Of a DNA stretch of 64,000 nt, positions 25,189 through 38,089 are shown in pieces. Source of the DNA: Erythrocercus mccallii (taxonomy: Eukaryota > Chordata > Aves > Passeriformes > Dicruridae); the NCBI GenBank assembly GCA_013397435.1, contig VZRG01000007.1, positions 1,501,281 to 1,565,280 of the forward strand, in the 5' to 3' direction. The notes under the pieces were generated by a model that had not been told where the DNA came from, did no database searches, and worked only from the letters and a program-made list of their open reading frames with translations. Both the position numbers and the translations under genes were made by a program. Numbering within the stretch: the stretch's first letter is position 1; the number at the start of each line of letters is the position of its first letter.

Positions 25189-25510
25189 ATCATATCCAGT
25201 TTTGTCCTGAACCTCACCCTGTGCCCATATCCTAAAAGATGATGACAAAACTGCAGAGGCATTGAACAGTGACAGGATGATTAAAAGTAGAGAACAATTT
25301 CCTGGAGGAAAATGCCTACACAGTCTAGGGTTTTTCAGCCTTGAAATTAGATAAGTGAGAGTAGATAAAGTGCAGGTGTATAAAAGTCATGAGTAGTGAA
25401 AAGGGTTAAGTAAGAACTATTGATTTATTAAAATAAGATCCTGATCCTTTATCATACAAGAGCTAACATTATGTATGGGGTTCAATAAATTGCTTAAAAC
25501 CAGGACTAAA
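25189..25510 (+). mobile_element. Ancient CR1/L3-like LINE fragment
   Basis: Much more diverged than the other CR1 copies, but blocks fall in family order: CATATCCAGTTTTGTCCTGA, 'AAAAGATGATGACAAAACTGCAGAGG', 'GACAGGATGATTAAAAGTAGAGAA', 'TTTTTCAGCCTTGAAATTAGATAAG', 'GTGCAGGTGTATAAAAGTCATGAGTAG', 'ATCATACAAGAGCTAACATTATG' and 'CAATAAATTGCTTAAAACCAGG'. These correspond to the C-terminal part of ORF2 in old amniote CR1 lineages (ttctggtcccc... gatgttgacaaa... atgattaaagg... ttcagtttggaaaagag... gtgtataaaatcatgagtgg... ataatacaagaactagg...). The reading frame is long lost. The assignment is from remembered consensus. Confidence 0.7.
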
Positions 25511-28500
25511 ACCCCTCAATGACGTCCCAGTTCTTGAAACCATCAAGCTATTCAAAGCATTCCTATACAAATACTGAAAATTTTCTAGTCAGGTTTTGCA
25601 TGTTTGTGTCAGCTGAAACATCTATTCATTTCATTTATGTTCTATAACACGCTTTACTCAAAAGAATAATGGTGGAATCCTTCTGAAATGAATGAAGTTC
25701 CAGAGACTGTTACAAGGTCCTGCTTCAATGACTGTTATTGACAGCAACTCAAGTATGACAAGAGGACTTTAGAGAAATCTCCAGCAAGTGCTAATGGCTG
25801 GGACAGAGTGCTTTAATGCAAGAGATCTAGTTTTCAGTTCAGTCTCCAAATAGGCATGATTGGCATGCAAAGGGAAGGGCCACGAAACCAGATTTCACAG
25901 CTGCTGGCTTTAACCAAGGAGCAGATATTTCAGTTAATTTTTCTGTTATTTACTAAAAAAAAGAAAAAGAAATAAACTGCTTTTGTAAGCCTACCTTCAC
26001 TGCAGCTGGGAAACACAGGCAAAGTAACTCTTTTTTCATCACCTTTTGTAGAACAATTTTTGCTGGCTGTCACAGCTTAGCTACTGGCTTCAAAATTTTG
26101 GATGCTGTTCTAAAGGTCCCCTGCAAACTGAGCCTTTGGGAACAGCAAACTGCAGGGGTGATTTTCCTACATTTTAGAGTAAATTCAGAGATTGTGGTGC
26201 AATAGCTGCTACTTAGGATTGGTTATTTTCCTGTCCTGTCAGATTAAAGTAACAACATGCAACACTGCCAAGTGCTCTCCTTCACAAGCACCAAGACTCC
26301 AGCTGTCTTGTCTGCCCTACTCAATTTTTTTTTCCACTTTAGTTTATGAAGAATACAGGATTCTCCCTGTTTGACAAACAAGAGTGGCAAAGACTGAGAT
26401 TCAGCACAAATTGACTTTGACAACACCAGCCCCGTCTCCAGCACTCAAGTCTTTGCTATAATGAAAATATTGGCATGGCATGACTCCATTTACTTAGCAA
26501 TGACTAAGGAGACATACCAGGAAAATGAATTATCTCGCTTCTATAAATTTTGTGAGTATTTAAAGATGGACTTATTCCACTTTCCCAGATATTTTTGTTG
26601 TCAAAGAGCCCAGAACACAGTGACAGAACAAAATCTGCTGTGTTGATGTGTTGGATACTTAGGACAGTCATATAATCTGCCCTCCAGAGCCTATCTGGCT
26701 ATCAATTGCTTTCCAAAGTCTGGCTAAATAAAACAATGTATAAATTGAATCTTGAGACATTACCCACTATAAATATTTTATCACTCCCTCATTCTCACCT
26801 AGTGCCTTAAATCTTCAGGGCCTGTACTGCACCAATATATAGCATTTAAATATGGCTTTGACAGGGTTTTTCTTACCAAATACAGCCTGTCTACATCTGC
26901 TGTCACCTAAGAAGGGTGGTGCATATGCAGGAGTGTGAAAATGGAGTTGAAAGGAGCCCACTGGTGTTTGTAGCATGCTGGGCCCACACTGTCTTTACAC
27001 TGACATCACTAAAACTCAGATGGGAGTAAAGGCTGTATACACAAAGTATCGTTCAGGTTATTCTTTGAGGTAGGTTAAATCAATAAGAGAAGCAAGACAG
27101 GGCATTTCAGACCTTGTGAAATCTTTCCTGTGATCAAGGGTAACTGAACTGAAGGAGTTTTCAAAATCTGGGTAAAATTCTCAATGCCTTAAGGGATCAA
27201 GCCCTGAATATACTGACTGCTAGACTCACATATATCTTTTTTTAAAGTTCCTATTTGATTAGATTCATTTAATAGCAAATGAAAAACAAAACGTCACCAA
27301 AACTTTTTAACTGTTTTCCTGTTTAGTATTTGCTCTAGATAAGCAACTTGATGATGACTGTGAAAATACTTACCTGAAAACATTCATTCAGCTGTTCTAA
27401 ATTAATGTTTTTTAATGCATGTCTTAACCACAATCAGATAATCCTGAAAATGCTGTGCATTGTTTCTTTCAGCAAATGCCAAGAACATTTTAGTTTTAGT
27501 CTGTTAAAATAAATACTATCATTATAAAAAAATAAGAAAATGAAAAAAGAAAGCTGAATAAGCACAAACATGCCACCATAAATTACAAGGAAGATGTCTT
27601 GGGACTGGTACTTAGCACATGTATTTTGGTGTGAAAATATTACTGAAACAGACAGATTAGAAGGATTTTGTAATCATTTGAAGAGCAGTATGATAAGCAT
27701 TGAAGACAAATTTCCCTAGAACGCCTGAATCTGACACTATATTTGGTTGTGACTGCTTTCCTCATTAAAACTTTGTACTGTTCAGAATTGGGTGCAGTTT
27801 CAATAAACAGGATGTGGTATGTCTACTTAGTGTTTTCAGTAAACTTATGGATTCTTACACCTTACAAGTGTACACATCTTCCTGCTGTGTTGTTTCTATA
27901 GTCCCTCTCTGGGCTTCCATTATGCTACTTCTTAGTTCACTATTTCAAATCTTTGTTTATATGTCCATTGAATGTTTTAGGGTTTTTTTTTTTTCCCTTA
28001 AAGACTATTGAATTTAAAATCTAAACATTTTAATTTTATGGACATATCCCACATTCATCCCAAACAAAATGGTGAATTTCTTACCTTAGAGCAATTAAGT
28101 AAAAAAACCTCATACTTCAAGATTAAAAAGACCCCAGAGATGTAGTTAATATTAAGGTATTTTACTTTTAAATTGATACTTTTGGGACTCTTTTTGTTGC
28201 CTTATATTGCCCTGTCAGTACATAAGATATATGCTTAACCTGTAAACTTCAACATCAATAGCAATGTTGTATTACAATTTCTCTGTTTTCAGCCTACTTG
28301 TTAACTACATTATTACTATTATATTATTATTTGTTAACTGTATTATTTACCATGAGTAAATCATCATGAATTTATTGCCTTTCTTGATTAGAAAATTCTG
28401 CAGTAGATTTCTGCAAATACATTCATTTCCTTAAAAATCACTGACTCTTTCAGATGAAAAAATCAGTGGCTCGTGTGAGAATTTTTCTCTCCAAGTCTAG

Positions 28501-30491
28501 TACAGAATATATTATGCAGTATCACAGTATACAAGATAATGTTGCCTCTGTCTCCCTAACTCAGACACCCACATGCTGAGCATAAGCCTGAGGAACACTG
28601 ATAGTTTTGGAGAGAATATTTGTTACCCAAATCTTCTGGTACCTTTCAATGTAAGCAGATATGTTGATTTTCTGAATATTTCTTTGAGGACTTCTGGGCA
28701 ATCAGATGTATGAATCTGAACACATCGATGGATTGTTGAAACGAATTTGTCATTTTTATACCATGCACCATTTGCAAATAATTTATTTCTATTATTTAAT
28801 AATATATAGAAGTTATAATAAATGCATATTTATCCTCCACATTCTACTCTAAATGTCTCTATATTTAACTATTCTTTCAGTATATCAATCTTCAGAAGCT
28901 GACAATGTTATTATTTAGGAATATAAGTCCTGTAAATCCTAGTTCTGAATGCAGGCTTTTACACACAAAATAAAAAAAGAGTTTGTTATCTAAAATTTCA
29001 AATTTAAAATAGAGTGGTTAAAAGGTGATTTTCCCAACTGATCTCTACAACACAAGAGATATGACATAAACTACATGAATTCTTGTAAAATCTGTGTCAG
29101 AAGTACAGTAAATTTGATTTGCCACCTGTACAAAGAAATTAATAAAAATGTTTTTAGACACACTTCATTTTGGTGCAGTATGAATGCTATTTTTAAACTT
29201 ATTTCAAGGCAATATAAAACATAAGTACGGAAAACCACCAACAAAAAAAGTATTTCTTTCCGTATTACAGGCTGCTCTTTCTGGCTTCTCTAATGCATTT
29301 TGCTATGTATCTCCACAATGTGACTTTCTGTTTAACAGATAAGACCACCACACACAGTCTTGGTTCAAAGTTTTTTTGAAAAGCACTAAAAAATCAGCAT
29401 GAAGGCAATAAGAAAATATTAAGCAATACTATCCAAATAAAGCAAGGCTAAGATCATGATAGGGTAAAGAAGATTTGCATGAAAGGTGAGTGATGAAAGA
29501 CTTGCAATGAAAGATGAGATCAGTGATGTCTTCTCACTTTTGAAACTTTGTTGAAAATTCTGCAATTTGAGATTAAATTTGTTTGTGTCTAGCACACTAC
29601 TTCTTGAAGAACTGTGGGAAGAATCTTGTAAGATTATTCTAAGAGGCAGCATGTGTTCTGCTCTAAAAATTTGTCCCATCCTGCTACACAGCTGTAATGG
29701 CCCCAGCTGTACAAGGAAAGGAAGCGTCCTTCCATTTTTACTACAATCATGCATCAAATTATTTTGATTTACTACAATCAAATATCATAAAACAAGCCAC
29801 CCTAGTCAATAAGAACTTTGGGTGAATTGTTTGAGCCATAAGCTTCGACATGGATAACTCAAAGTGCTATTTCATTTGTATCACTGATCACATGTAAATA
29901 GGAAGAACCTGCTTTCATAATAGGACACCTAACTTTGCTCTCAGTGGCATAAATTCAATAGGAAATGCAGCTGCGTATTGAAAGCCAGAACCAAGCCTAC
30001 ACTCCTACATAAAAGGGTAATGCAATTGCTTGCTGGTTTACAACACTTATTTTTTCATTCTAGGGTTATAGAACTGTTGAGCTATGTTACAAGCAGATAT
30101 GATCATCCACCATGAAGGTAATAACCTGCCCATTTCTAACCTGTTTTCCTCAATCCTGAAAGGCCAACTCCTTTGACAGTATGTATACATGCTAATGTAA
30201 ATACACACAGTACCTCCCTAATGCTGGCAACAGTCCTTCAGAGACTAAAGTAAGACAAATAGACTCATTTTGTCTGTGACAGCAGTGCTGGACTCAAAAG
30301 TAAACATTTCAGTAAGGCAAAGTCAGCATATGTTAATCACATTGAACATCTCATCTCCCTTCTCTTCTACAATCAATTAACAAGCTTTAATGTTCCTCTC
30401 TGTTTGGAGAGAACAAAAAGTAATTATTTTAATTGCAGATTATTTTTTCCTCTTTAATAAGTGCTGTCCTTAAGACCAGGCTCTCATGTAA

Positions 30492-30510
30492 TCTGTTTTC
30501 GAGAAACAGA
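30492..30510. repeat. 7-bp inverted repeat with CpG in the loop
   Basis: TCTGTTT and AAACAGA flank a TCGAG loop. It lies inside the 30.2-30.8 kb unique stretch suspected of being conserved non-coding DNA. Confidence 0.5.
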
Positions 30511-31140
30511 ACTGATTGCCACTACTGGTTTGTTCATATATCCTTATGGAATGCCATCATAAATAGATTTTGGCACTCTTGAGCTAGCTTCTCACAGCAG
30601 TTGTCTTTAATGTCATTTATTCAAGTGGTTCAAGGTCTTAATCTATAATTAATGTTTAGCAATCCACTGCAGTGCTGCAAGATAATCACTTTTCAGCCTT
30701 TAATTTCAAGTCTTGACACTTTCATTCGATGAAGATAATACAGGTAACTTTACAGCTCTGAAATTGTGAAAGCATCTCCAGAATGAACATAACAAAGGAA
30801 AAACTTGCTGCTATAAAGAAGCATCAGTCTGAGCTATCAGTTTTCTAACTTGTCCTTAATACAAATGAGAGTACAGAGAGAGTACTTATGCTTTCTAAGA
30901 TCTGCAGAGAAAACAAAATTTCATTTGAGTAAACAGAAAGTTGGCAAAGTATGACATGCTCTCCTGCAAAAGATATTAGTTTAATACAAATAACCAATAC
31001 TGACCTGAAAAAGCTCTCTTTTTATTTGAGTCACAGTGGAATACATTTTACTGAAGCTTAAGGAAGACTAGTAAATATTCAGCTCCAAAGGTATGTGAGT
31101 CATTAGGAATATATTACAAGTCTTCTAGGCTGTTATTACA

Positions 31141-31211
31141 ATTATTTATTATTTGCATTATGCAGTGCTTATAATCTCCAGTGTAGGATCTCCCATGGCG
31201 CTAGGTAAGTG
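31141..31211 (+). repeat. Possible ancient amniote interspersed repeat
   Basis: 'TTATTATTTGCATTATGCAGTG' is followed by CTCCAGTGTAGGATCTCCCA and TGGCGCTAGGTAAGTG. This resembles an old amniote repeat whose core reads roughly 'tatttgtatta.agtagcgcct.ga.gccccagtcaggatcgggccccattgtgctaggcgctg'. I recall that core but cannot name the family with certainty. The GCTAGGTAAGTG end also looks like a splice donor, but is better explained by the repeat. Confidence 0.35.
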
Positions 31212-34200
31212 TTGTAATACTAATGTGGTGTGACAAAACCCTGCAGTATTGTCATTAGAAAAGAAACAGCTAGAAAAGAAATGTGATCAATACAGGAGAT
31301 GTAAGATTAGGAAACAGTGGTCATTATGGACAAAATTCACTATTCAAACACGAACCTGGGTCTTCTCAGTTTTCAAGAACTACTGTTTTGTACACTGACA
31401 TCAGTGATCCAGATCTGACCAACCAAAACTTTGAAGCAGTGTGGAGTAGGTCTCGGTAACATTCTCTACCGAAACACATGGCTAAGAATGAATAAAAAAA
31501 ATAAGAAAAAACTCAACAGGAAAAGTATTTCAAGCCTCCTGATTTGGAGAGCTTTAAAATACACATTTAATCATTTATGAAGGCTGGCAGAAGTACGGTC
31601 TTACATACTGATTTAACAGTGTTTGAAACACAGCTAGAAAAAAAATCTTTTATGTATTGCACAGAAAGAAATGTGAGCAGAGAACACAGCTCATCACTCA
31701 CTAGGGAAAATCTGTTCAGAGCTTTTTAGTTTTGAACATTGAGACTTGTTTCAGAAAAAGATCATTTATTATAATCTTTATTAATAAATGAACAAAATTA
31801 CCTCACCCTACTTATTGCTTATTATGGTGACAAATTCTTTCCATACCTAATGTACCAAAATGATAAAAACACTCTGTAGAAACAAGAGTTGGTCTATCAG
31901 ATTGTCTCATCAAGAAAACAAGTATTGCTTTACTTGATTAAAAATAATTATTTCCAAGCCTATAATATTAATCTCCAGTCCAGGAATGCAGTCTTGGATT
32001 AAATTCATCATTTGAGCAACACAAACAAAACCCAACACACACTAGGAGAAGTTCTGCTGGTCTCAAGAGACTTATGTGTCCAGTGCAGGACCATGCAGAA
32101 GGTATCCAAAGTACTGTGATGATTAAAAATAGTGTATATTGTGCTGCTTGACTGCCAGCAGTCTCAGGATGCCAGGATGAGTGTGGGACTAATGTTTTGC
32201 TTTGTATAGAACAGTACAGAGATATAAACAAAGAAGTGAACACAAAATGAAACAGAATAACCAATTACTCTTGTACAGAGAGTAAATGTACAGATTCAGA
32301 TATAATGCAAGCACAGAAAATTTTGTTAGGATCTGGTTACTATTCTTTTCTCCATATTAGGTGCAAATATTTGAGCACTATCACAGCACTGATATCAAGA
32401 CTATCTTAGAGATATATTTGTCCCAAAAGTCAAAAAATCCACCCATGAGCACCATTTAATTTTGTAGTGTTTTAGACATATTTCTTGATAGACTCAGCCT
32501 TTCACACTGTAAAATAAATTTCAATGAAGTGGCTCACTAAAACAAAGGTGTTTCTAAGGAATTTATGATGGGAATATTGCTTCTGAAATCATCCGACAAA
32601 ATCTTAAGGAAGTCAGTAACTGCTTTCTCTCTTTTTTTCACCTCAACAATTTTACTGAAGCTTAAAAAAGATTCCTTTGTTCCCACTCAGATTTTGACCC
32701 AGATTTTAAACTCTTGTAGGCATTGTCTTGAGTTTGCAAGGCCTTGGCAATGAGGCTTTTTAGATTTTTTTATGAGCTGCTGTTGACCTGACTCAACCTC
32801 TGTTTTAACAAGGTTTTGTCATAATGACTTTACAAAAAAAACCACATGACATGGGTATGCCTAATTTACTTAACATTTTCTTTTCTTCTTGAGTTATAAA
32901 CCAAGTGTTTCACAAGTAGTGGAAAAAATGTGGTTATTCTGTGCAGAATTAAGTATTTATAAATAATGCATACTGCAGAGCAATACAGGTCTGGTATGAT
33001 AACAGGCATCTTGAAAAGTAGGAATGCAGGATACAAAGCAGAATGATAAGAATAAGGGGACATGCTATTCCTGGGGACAGCAGACCTACAAACCAGAGGT
33101 CAGGTAAAGAAAAGAATGCTAGGGAGCTGGGAAAAAGTGGCTGTAGGACAAAGATAAAAAGAACAAGCATCTAACCTGAATAAAACATCATATAAGGAGA
33201 ATTCAGAAGTAGTGTGGGCAAACTGGAAAACACAAAACTGGTCCCAAATAAACCTTAAAGGGGATTAAAAGAAGAAACCCCACCAACATCCAACTTTTCC
33301 CAGCAAAGAACTTAGGACACCAGTGACTTTCAGTCAACTGCCCCTGAATAAGGAAGGGTAGTGGTACCAATGTCAAGACCCAGAAAGGAAGAGAAACATA
33401 ATGCCAGAGAAAAGGGTAGATAGTGGGAAGTGTGTGTATAACAATTGTAATTGATTATTATTATTGTCATTTTATGTGACAAAACTCTGTTTTCCTGGTC
33501 TTTAATAATTACATCTGTACTTACAATAAATTTCTGATTATACTGTTAAGATTTCAACTATATTGACAACAAACCCATGTCTTTAAATATCAGTTGTGTT
33601 TTCTTTATCACTGACAGCAAGATTTGGAGCGCAACAAAGTATATCCAAGAGTACACTGAAAAATATAAATTGGCATGTTAGCCTAAAGTTGATAAATAAA
33701 TGGTATTTGTACATAATCCCTGGATAACTGCATTTCTCTACTTGTACATCTGTTATCATCAACCAACAGTGAAGCTGCCCCTTATTTCCTACGATACAAA
33801 GAAGAGGAAAGATCTGAAGATTCACAAGTGTGTGTATGGATTTTGAGAGAGTGGAAACTCGGAATGATTGCATACAGAAGAGTCCACAAGAATGCAGAGG
33901 AAAAGCAGGAGAGAGACATGGTAACAGGGAATACAGGCAGGGAACTAGGAGCTATCAAACACGAATGTCCATAAATTAAATGGCAAACTAAGAGGGCTTC
34001 AAGCCACATGGCCAGCAAAAGAAGTACTGGACAAGACAGAGAAATTGACAGTGAAATAGTCAAAAGAAGAAGAATTGGAAACCAAAACAAAAAACCCAAG
34101 TTGGGAGCATGAGATTTGATGAAGAAACAAGATTAACATGAAAAAAATCTAAGAAGATGGACCTAGAACTGTGTGAGAAAACCTCCATGGTATACTTGAG

Positions 34201-34803
34201 AGTCACTGTGCAACCAAGTTGTTGAGCGTTCTGGCCAATGCATCTATTCTTTTGGTCATCTCTCCTATCCTGCTTACTGAAACTGAGGCTGATGTTGCAT
34301 ATATTATTTTATAAAATAACTGTGCATCTTTATTACTGATGTAGAATGTTTATCTTCATGCATTTGGTATCTGGCATAAATTCTATAACCTTCTCAAAAG
34401 GCCACTATTGTGAGGGCCAAACAAGACTTAACAGAAATTCACAGAAATCATAACTTTTTTCAAAAACACTCCATTATCTTAAAAGAAACAACAAAAAAAT
34501 CAAGCAAAAACTGAACATGCAATTCAGCTGGCCGAAAATACATTTCAAAAGTTATTAGCAGCAGAAAAACTGATGAAGTTCAATTAAAACTTTTCTTGGC
34601 AGCTCATGGACAAAAAGGAGGGAGAGAAAAAAATTAGAATAGTGTTAGAACAGATAATTTAGTTTTCCATTGTATCTTCTGTATTTTGTCAGAGGGGTAA
34701 AATGATGGGATTATACCTCTGCTGAGTTAGAAATCCTAAATATCAGTGAGACAAATTCTCCATATATTCTAAGCACTGAACTTCTGACTTTACTCACAGA
34801 ATG

Positions 34804-34837
34804 CCCTCCCCCACACTCCCCCCTACCTCTCCCTCCC
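34804..34837 (-). other. Potential G-quadruplex on the minus strand
   Basis: On the plus strand five C-runs occur in 34 bp: 3, 5, 6, 3 and 3 Cs, at 34804-34806, 34808-34812, 34818-34823, 34831-34833 and 34835-34837. The spacers are 1, 5, 7 and 1 nt. The minus strand therefore fits the G3+N1-7 quadruplex rule with one spare run. Local DNA is otherwise AT-rich, so this tract stands out. Confidence 0.75.
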
Positions 34838-37800
34838 AATTAGATGCAATAAAAGATCTCCACACAAACTTCCTCTGGATTATCTAATTAGTCAATGGTA
34901 ATCAGCCAACCGGAAAATTACAATATAGACAGGACATTACTGTATTTTTATCTCCTGCTGTTTAGAATGGTTTGTTTGCATCTTAAAAGAGTGTCAACAG
35001 TGCTCAGCTTCAATCTGAGTCTACTCTAACCTGAATAGCTACAAGATTTCCTTAAATAGCCTGCAGGAACAGGAAATCTAATAGAAGCCCATATGTGTGT
35101 AACTACGTTCTTTAAAACTGCTATCCTTATTCTGGTGGAAAAACAGATCCAATGCAAGAATTCTGATGTCTTTACTTCAGAACTCCCTATAAAAATACGT
35201 GATAAACAGACCCAGGGTATTTCCTGCCAAATATGTTTTATAGAGTATCTTCAAAGACGACATCTGTTTGGATAGGAAAAAGACACAAGAAATAACAAAA
35301 GCAGAGACTTTTACTATTTATATCAAAGGCATTAGCATTAGACATCACCATCCTTCCTGTTAGCATCCTGACAGGTTGGTGTCAATATTGTGAACTTAGT
35401 AATGTTATGCCTTGCTTTGAAAATACAGAATATCAACATCCAGATAAGATTAAGGTTTTTGAAAGTCAGATAAACTATCACATGGATACATAAATCCTTT
35501 GTAGGTCTAAGAGAAAACCCAATGCTATTATTCTTTCACACTAGAAATATTTTAAGTTGTTGGCATCCATTTACCAATCAGCTGAACAGACATACCAGTT
35601 TCATTTTACCCTGAGTTTCAGAGTAAAATACTGCCTTTACTAAATGTAACAAAGATTTTGCCACTGAGAAAAATTATATTTTAGCTTCTATGTTTCATAT
35701 GAGAGGAGAGCGAGGAGCATTTACTAGGAAAAAAAAAAAGGAAGACAATGCCCAGTAATAACATCAGGAAAATAGATGCCAAAAGATAAAAAAGATGCCA
35801 AAAGCAAGAAAAATTTTTAAAGATTTTTTCTTTTTAATAGAAGCAACACAAATTTACTATATTGTGTAGAAAACCTCTTTCCCATCTCATTTGTAGAAAC
35901 ACATAGTTTAGTTTTTATAGTAATTATTTTAAGGGAAGAATGAGCTCTCCAGGGACTGGGCAAGTAGGTACTGGATGTCCTTGCATCACACTCACTGAAA
36001 TGAGTATCACCAAGGGTTAAAAGCAGCACCAATTTAATTTCAAGTAGAAGATGGCCTCTTTGGTTAGTCTTTCAGAAAAGAACTAATCTGTTGATAAATT
36101 GGTCCTGTCACATCCTTTAAAGAGGTTGGTCGTCTGAAATAATAGAATGACCTTATTATTCTTTCAGAAATTTTATATTTAGAGACCAAAGGAAAATACA
36201 TCCTAGGTATATAAAAAAATACTAAGGTAAGTGTTCATGTAAGTCTAACATCTATCAAATTGTTTTACACTTTATTGAAAATAAAGCAACAAATTTATAC
36301 TAGAATTCTAAAATATTTTTAAAGCTTATTTTAAAAAGTTGCTTTCAATAAGAGAAGAATTTCATTTAATCACATTTTTATTGTGTCTTTTTATTCCAAC
36401 TTACAGATAGTTTTGAAAAATTTACCCAGTCCAATTCACATTTTCCTTCCCCCTTTCTCTTCTCAACTTCTCATTTCAGAGAGGTCTGCTCTTTAAATCA
36501 GGCAGTGTGGTACTTCATTCCTTTTGATGTCGACTATTGTATTATTCTTGAAGCAGAAATGCAGGTACTATCAAGAAATGCACTACTGTTCCCTGCAGTC
36601 AGGAAGATCTTAACCAGGCTCTGGATTCCTTGTTCATGATGTTTTGTGGGAGAAGTACATTATGTTGCATTGTCAAAGTAATGTTGCTTGTAAGGGGCTA
36701 AATATAAAGCCCACTCTGTCTACATGCAGTGAAGATTTCTGTATGAATCTGACTCAGAAGTAACCAGGAGGTTGTTGTTATACTCTTAAGTGAAAACACT
36801 GGTAATTAGAAAATAGAAAATAAGGAGAAACCGGACACAATCCTCCAGCTCTTATGTTTGCATATGACTGCAAATGGTTGCAAAACCCCCCAAAACGTTC
36901 TCAGATGGTCCATGCTGTAACCTCTGTGACAGGAAGTGACTGAAAATGAGTCCTTGATATTATAATTTTTAACCATCATCGATATGACTTGCAGTGCAAC
37001 CTCTGCAAGGCATATTAAATTAAAGCTAATAAATGTTTAATTCTCTCAATTCACAGATTAAAAAGTATAGGCCACGTTGTGTGCTAACACAGGTGCCAAA
37101 TGCTATTTTCTATCACCAAGTGAAACATGCAGTGACCCACACACATATACCCTGATACAAAGTCAGAAATATTTCCTCTCTGAAAAGAAGTCTGATTCAA
37201 AGTAGTTACAGCAAAGTATCTTTTTAATGTGATTCATTAACTTAATGAGAATACAACTTACCTTACTGATGGAAACAATAAGATGAGGATTTGTTTATGA
37301 CTGTTAAATGCCTCACAGAATGAGATTGCGTACACCAGAAAATAAGAATTTCACTTCCCATGGAGTGACTTTGTCCAAGCTATCTCACACTCCAGTTATA
37401 CACTTCCCAGTAGACCTTATCTGCAAGTCCTGTTCAGCAGAAAAACATATGGAAACTTTTGAAAGACAGTGTAGGAGAAATCAGACCTTGGAATTCCCAA
37501 TGAAACTGGAAGGCACCAGGATTGCTTGCAGGAACTCACTCTTCCCTAGTCTTCTCTTCCTGCCAAAGGCCACACGGCTTCTGTCATCAGTTACAGCTGG
37601 ACTTCGTTCTGCTTTTCCCTTTGCTATCCTCTGTGTAAGGCTACGTTTGTTTCTGGCACTGTTGGTTACTGCTGGATTTAGCTCCCAAAATTCATAAATC
37701 TAAAAATCTGTATATTACCATACTATAAGAATTTTAAGAGACAGTTATTGAATCACACTATTATTTCATAAGAAAAAGTTAAAATTTCTACATTCTTTTC

Positions 37801-38063
37801 GTATTACCTCTACATCAAGTAAGTAGCAGTATTTTTTAAGATAAGCTACAATTTTCTTTCATCTTACTAAAGCAAATACACGCTATAATTAGTTTTTTTC
37901 TTACTTGCATATTAGCTTCATAATACAAAATTCCATACACATGTAAATAGACCTAATTGGACTGGCTCATCAATCTGTTCCCCAATTACATAAGAAAAAT
38001 ACATTAACTGAATGTGATTTATGTATAAGGTACTTGTGAATGTTTGTGATGGAATTCATAAAG

Positions 38064-38089
38064 TGCTCATTTGCATGGCCTAATGAGCA
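38064..38089. promoter_or_regulatory. 8-bp inverted repeat enclosing an octamer motif (candidate)
   Basis: TGCTCATT at 38064-38071 is the reverse complement of AATGAGCA at 38082-38089. The octamer ATTTGCAT (POU-factor site) lies at 38069-38076, overlapping the left arm. The surrounding 38030-38130 has TAAT cores and no repeats, as in many conserved enhancers. Regulatory function is inference. Confidence 0.25.

Larger units (their letters stand above)
25511..34803. other. Long unique region without young repeats, no gene seen
   Basis: About 9.3 kb with no recognisable CR1 or LTR. The stretch at 30240-30800 is rich in homeodomain-like sites (TAATTA, CAATTAA) and resembles a conserved non-coding element. 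Bases 33780-34150 are strongly purine-rich on the plus strand, which makes the antisense frames leucine- and serine-rich. A poly-T run lies near 27983. No gene is supported. Confidence 0.5.

Noticed and set aside
27367..27440. Perfect minus-strand donor CAG|GTAAGTAT
   Set aside because: The only nearby minus-strand acceptor lacks a pyrimidine tract, and the stretch between them has stops in every frame.
33438..33490. TTATTATTATTGTCATTTTATGTG resembles part of an avian LTR
   Set aside because: The match is short and AT-rich, and neither flank continues in LTR order.
33782..34099. 105-codon minus-strand frame with membrane-like hydrophobic stretches
   Set aside because: Starts at TTG. The hydrophobicity follows from the purine-rich plus strand, which makes the minus strand pyrimidine-rich (Leu, Ser, Phe codons).
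36168..36226. Exon-like stretch with acceptor (TTCTTTCAG) and donor (AAG|GTAAGTG)
   Set aside because: All three frames contain stops, and the sequence is AT-rich with no sign of function. Probably a chance pair of splice-like sites.
37255..37263. Minus-strand donor AAG|GTAAGT
   Set aside because: No matching acceptor or open frame was found to its right on the minus strand.
37308..37697. 129-codon ATG-started open frame, plus strand
   Set aside because: Longest ATG frame I checked outside repeats, but it has no recognisable domain and its composition looks random apart from a hydrophobic C-terminal stretch. No supporting splice or polyadenylation context was seen. One long frame in 64 kb fits chance.
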